64,000 bases of DNA, taken from assembly GCA_012522185.1 (NCBI GenBank), contig JAAYKY010000049.1, forward strand, positions 1-64,000. The letters are read 5' to 3'. The notes under the pieces were generated by a model. It saw only the letters and a list, made by a program, of their open reading frames with translations, had not been told where the DNA came from and ran no database searches. Position 1 is the stretch's first letter. Every line of letters starts with the position of its first letter. Position numbers and translations under genes: made by a program. This document shows positions 61,663-64,000 of this stretch, piece after piece. The DNA is from Flavobacteriaceae bacterium. GTDB lineage: Bacteria; Bacteroidota; Bacteroidia; Flavobacteriales; Weeksellaceae.

Positions 61663-62874
61663 ATGTTAGAAAAGAAAGAAGCATACTATGAAAAAGTTGT
61701 TCTCGTAGGATTGATTACACGTGAACAACCCGAAGATAAACTGGAAGAATACATGGATGAACTTGAGTTTCTTGCCTATACGGCGGGAGCTGAAGTGGCA
61801 AAGCGTTTTACCCAGAAAATGGACAAACCCGATCCGAAATACTTCGTGGGTTCAGGTAAATTAGAAGAAATCATACAGTTTGTGGAAGAAAATGAGATTG
61901 ATACTGTGGTTTTTGATGACGAACTAACTCCTTCCCAGTTAAAGAACATTGAAAAAGCAGTCGAACGGAAAATCATCGATCGAACGCAGTTAATCCTTGA
62001 TATTTTTGCGCAACGCGCCCAAACTTCTTATGCGAGAACCCAAGTAGAATTGGCGCAATACGAATACCTATTGCCTCGACTGACCCGAATGTGGACGCAT
62101 TTGGAGCGTCAGCGAGGAGGAATCGGGATGCGCGGTCCGGGTGAAACCGAAATCGAAACCGACCGACGAATCATTCGTGACCGGATTACTTTGCTCAAAG
62201 ATAAATTAAAGGCGATTGACAAACAGATGGCGACCCAAAGAAGCAATCGAGGTGCGCTTGTGCGTGCGGCTTTGGTTGGTTACACAAACGTTGGGAAATC
62301 TACACTGATGAACGTTTTGAGCAAATCGGAAGTTTTTGCGGAAGACAAATTATTTGCGACGCTCGACACAACGGTTCGGAAAGTGGTCATCGGAAATCTT
62401 CCTTTTTTATTGACCGACACGGTTGGGTTCATCCGAAAGTTGCCGACGCAATTAGTGGAGTCTTTTAAATCTACTTTGGATGAAGTTCGCGAAGCGGATT
62501 TATTGGTGCACGTAGTGGATATTTCGCATCCGAGTTTCGAAGATCACATTCATTCGGTCAATGAAATTCTAAATGAAATCGGAAGTAAGGATAAGCCTAC
62601 GGTTTTGGTTTTCAATAAGATTGATAATTTTTCCTACATCAAAAAGGACGAGGATGATTTGACCGAAGTTCGTCGTGAAAATATTTCTTTGGAAGAATGG
62701 AAACGTACTTGGATGGCCAAAAGTGGAAATCCGACTTTGTTTATTTCGGCAACCGAAAAGGAAAATATGGTCGAATTGCGAAAAACGATTTATGAAGAAG
62801 TGAGAAAAATCCACATTACTCGTTTCCCGTATAATGTTTTTTTGTTTGAATATTTTGAGGAGGAACAAGATTGA
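61663..62874 (+). CDS. hflX: GTPase HflX
   Basis: The protein is about 403 residues from the ATG at 61663 (MLEKKEAYYEK); an in-frame TTG lies 4 codons upstream. The HflX N-terminal domain includes TAGAEVAKRFTQKMDKPDPK and FVGSGKLEEI. A coiled coil with RGGIGMRGPGETEIETDRR comes next, then the G domain (VGYTNVGKSTLMN, DTVGFIRKLPTQLVESF, VFNKID). HflX releases stalled ribosomes after stress. The Fic gene starts 32 bp downstream. Confidence 0.96.
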   Translation: MLEKKEAYYEKVVLVGLITREQPEDKLEEYMDELEFLAYTAGAEVAKRFTQKMDKPDPKYFVGSGKLEEIIQFVEENEIDTVVFDDELTPSQLKNIEKAVERKIIDRTQLILDIFAQRAQTSYARTQVELAQYEYLLPRLTRMWTHLERQRGGIGMRGPGETEIETDRRIIRDRITLLKDKLKAIDKQMATQRSNRGALVRAALVGYTNVGKSTLMNVLSKSEVFAEDKLFATLDTTVRKVVIGNLPFLLTDTVGFIRKLPTQLVESFKSTLDEVREADLLVHVVDISHPSFEDHIHSVNEILNEIGSKDKPTVLVFNKIDNFSYIKKDEDDLTEVRRENISLEEWKRTWMAKSGNPTLFISATEKENMVELRKTIYEEVRKIHITRFPYNVFLFEYFEEEQD

Positions 62875-62906
62875 TGAAATTCCATCGAATTGTTTAAATT
62901 TAGACA

Positions 62907-63686
62907 ATGAATCTTCAGTTAATTTCAGATAAGCTTTTAGATCCTTATTTACGGGATTTTCCAGGTGGTGTATTTGCTGCTTTCAGTCGATTGAGAAACT
63001 CGGAAATCTCGACGGAGGAATTTGATTTTCATACGGCATCTTCTTCGGTTTACAGTTGCAGGATTGAAGGGGAGGATACCGATTTGAAGTCATATATGCA
63101 ATATAGAAAATCGGGTAAATTAGATAATGTTTCTAAGGTTGATGATTTGTACAGTGCGTATGAATTTGCACAAGAAAATCGCATCAGTGCAAGAAATATT
63201 TCGGAAGTGCATATTTTATTGAGTAAGAGTTTCCTTGAAGAACAATGGCGTGGCAAGCTTCGGATACAGAGTGTAGAGGTTTCAGCGCCGGATGAAATTG
63301 GTAATTTAAAATATACAACTGCCAGTCCTTTTGGTTTGGAAAAAGAAGTAAGGAAATTATATGCGGATATCAAGACTTTGTTGGATGCGCATTTAAGTTT
63401 CGAGGAAGTTTTTTATTATGCTTCCTTTATTCATTTGAGTTTTTTGAAAATTCATCCTTGGCTGGATGGTAACGGTCGAACGGCACGATTACTTGAAAAA
63501 TGGTTTATCGCTGAAAAACTGGGCGAAAAAGCTTGGTTTTTAGAGAGTGAAAAGATGTATTTTGAACATCAAAAAGCTTATTACCAAACTTTGAAGGACG
63601 TTGGTTTGGAATATGAAAACTTAAATTATGACAATGCACTTCCTTTTTTGGAAATATTACCTCAATCTGTATTGGCGGGAATTTGA
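62907..63686 (+). CDS. Fic family protein, class II with N-terminal inhibitory motif
   Basis: The 259-residue protein carries the FIC core HPWLDGNGRTAR (near residues 183-194) with catalytic His, Asp, Gly and Arg intact. The inhibitory helix motif S-x-x-x-E-G is S50-CRI-E54-G55 near the N-terminus. That gives a class II, self-inhibited AMP-transferase. Its target is unknown. No antitoxin is next to it because the inhibitory helix is in the same chain. Its gene follows hflX by 32 bp. Confidence 0.85.
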   Translation: MNLQLISDKLLDPYLRDFPGGVFAAFSRLRNSEISTEEFDFHTASSSVYSCRIEGEDTDLKSYMQYRKSGKLDNVSKVDDLYSAYEFAQENRISARNISEVHILLSKSFLEEQWRGKLRIQSVEVSAPDEIGNLKYTTASPFGLEKEVRKLYADIKTLLDAHLSFEEVFYYASFIHLSFLKIHPWLDGNGRTARLLEKWFIAEKLGEKAWFLESEKMYFEHQKAYYQTLKDVGLEYENLNYDNALPFLEILPQSVLAGI

Positions 63687-64000
63687 TTCAAATTAATTAA
63701 CCTATTCTAATTTGTCTCATGGATATTGAGTTTTCTTAAGATTTTGTAACTCAGGTTTAATAAATATTCTGAATCATATTTTGGATCTAAAGAAAATCTA
63801 CCATCCATTAGAGTTTGGTTAAAATGCTTAAAAATTACCGAGTCATTTTTGAAATAATAACTGGAGTTGTTTGTGATGTCCCAACTGAACTGAGAATTTA
63901 ATTCTGTGATTTCAGTTTTTATTAGTTGGTGATTTTGGAAGTAAAAGTAGAACTTTAAAATCTTTCTTGAATTGGGTCAAAATAAGTGGTTGATACGAAG
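63687..64000 (-). other. Window end: 90-codon open stretch on the minus strand, unassigned
   Basis: On the minus strand a frame is open from 63976 down to the stop at 63707-63709, encoding TELNSQFSWDITNNSSYYF, RFSLDPKYDSEYL and LSYKILRKL. No start codon is obvious and a stop lies immediately upstream. It may be the end of a frameshifted gene that continues beyond the window. No family was recognised. The remaining bases hold nothing I can name. Confidence 0.3.

Overview
The window looks like a chromosomal segment of a flavobacterium-type Bacteroidota, plausibly Flavobacteriaceae or Weeksellaceae. The reasons are AT-rich DNA, no Shine-Dalgarno-like spacing before most starts, TAnnTTTG promoter boxes, type IX secretion (T9SS) C-terminal sorting domains, a GLPGLI-family protein, a GldA-like ATPase, DUF4136 and DUF2911 proteins, TonB_C-like secreted proteins, and a tmRNA whose tag ends in YALAA. 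I cannot name the genus.

Region 1 (1-4470) is core: a cut-off PLP aminotransferase, ychF with a small membrane protein behind it, a GldA-like ABC ATPase, a repeat-rich spacer, and ssrA (tmRNA) with a clear promoter. Region 2 (4471 to about 19250) is an accessory island directly behind the tmRNA 3' end. Decayed conjugative-transposon pieces bound it: a truncated traO at the left, and an HTH-topB wreck at the right. Between them lie small cargo genes (histidine phosphatase, ABM-like, DUF6157, two SnoaL-like, two VOC, a MutS2-like ATPase without Smr, pirin and DoxX, two HxlR regulators, nitroreductase, TrxR-like flavoprotein, methyltransferase) and broken genes (LytTR receiver, CPBP protease, MFS exporter). 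Several cargo genes sit between short inverted cores and related spacers that resemble integron cassette boundaries, but no integrase is visible.

Region 3 (19300-44300) returns to core: mfd, a serine hydrolase, a BlaI/BlaR1-type pair with a recognisable operator, NUDIX, bcp, recA, nadB, a cluster of secreted TonB_C-like and WG-repeat proteins, ndk, tag, a lipoprotein, a DUF1275 protein, glnS, a GLPGLI protein, and a RAYT transposase with its REP hairpins. Region 4 (44289-64000) holds rimM-rpsP, two T9SS-exported proteins, an HD hydrolase, a PIG-L deacetylase with a 38-residue membrane protein and an SSS symporter, the complete trpEGDCFBA operon, a DUF2911 protein, hflX, and a Fic protein.

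The most interesting regulatory item is upstream of trpE. A promoter, an 18-codon leader peptide with three consecutive Trp codons, and a terminator hairpin together form a compact attenuator. All seven trp genes follow on the same strand, and a hairpin terminator closes the operon after trpA. A second well-defined element is the BlaI-type operator that overlaps the -7 box of the BlaI/BlaR1-like operon.
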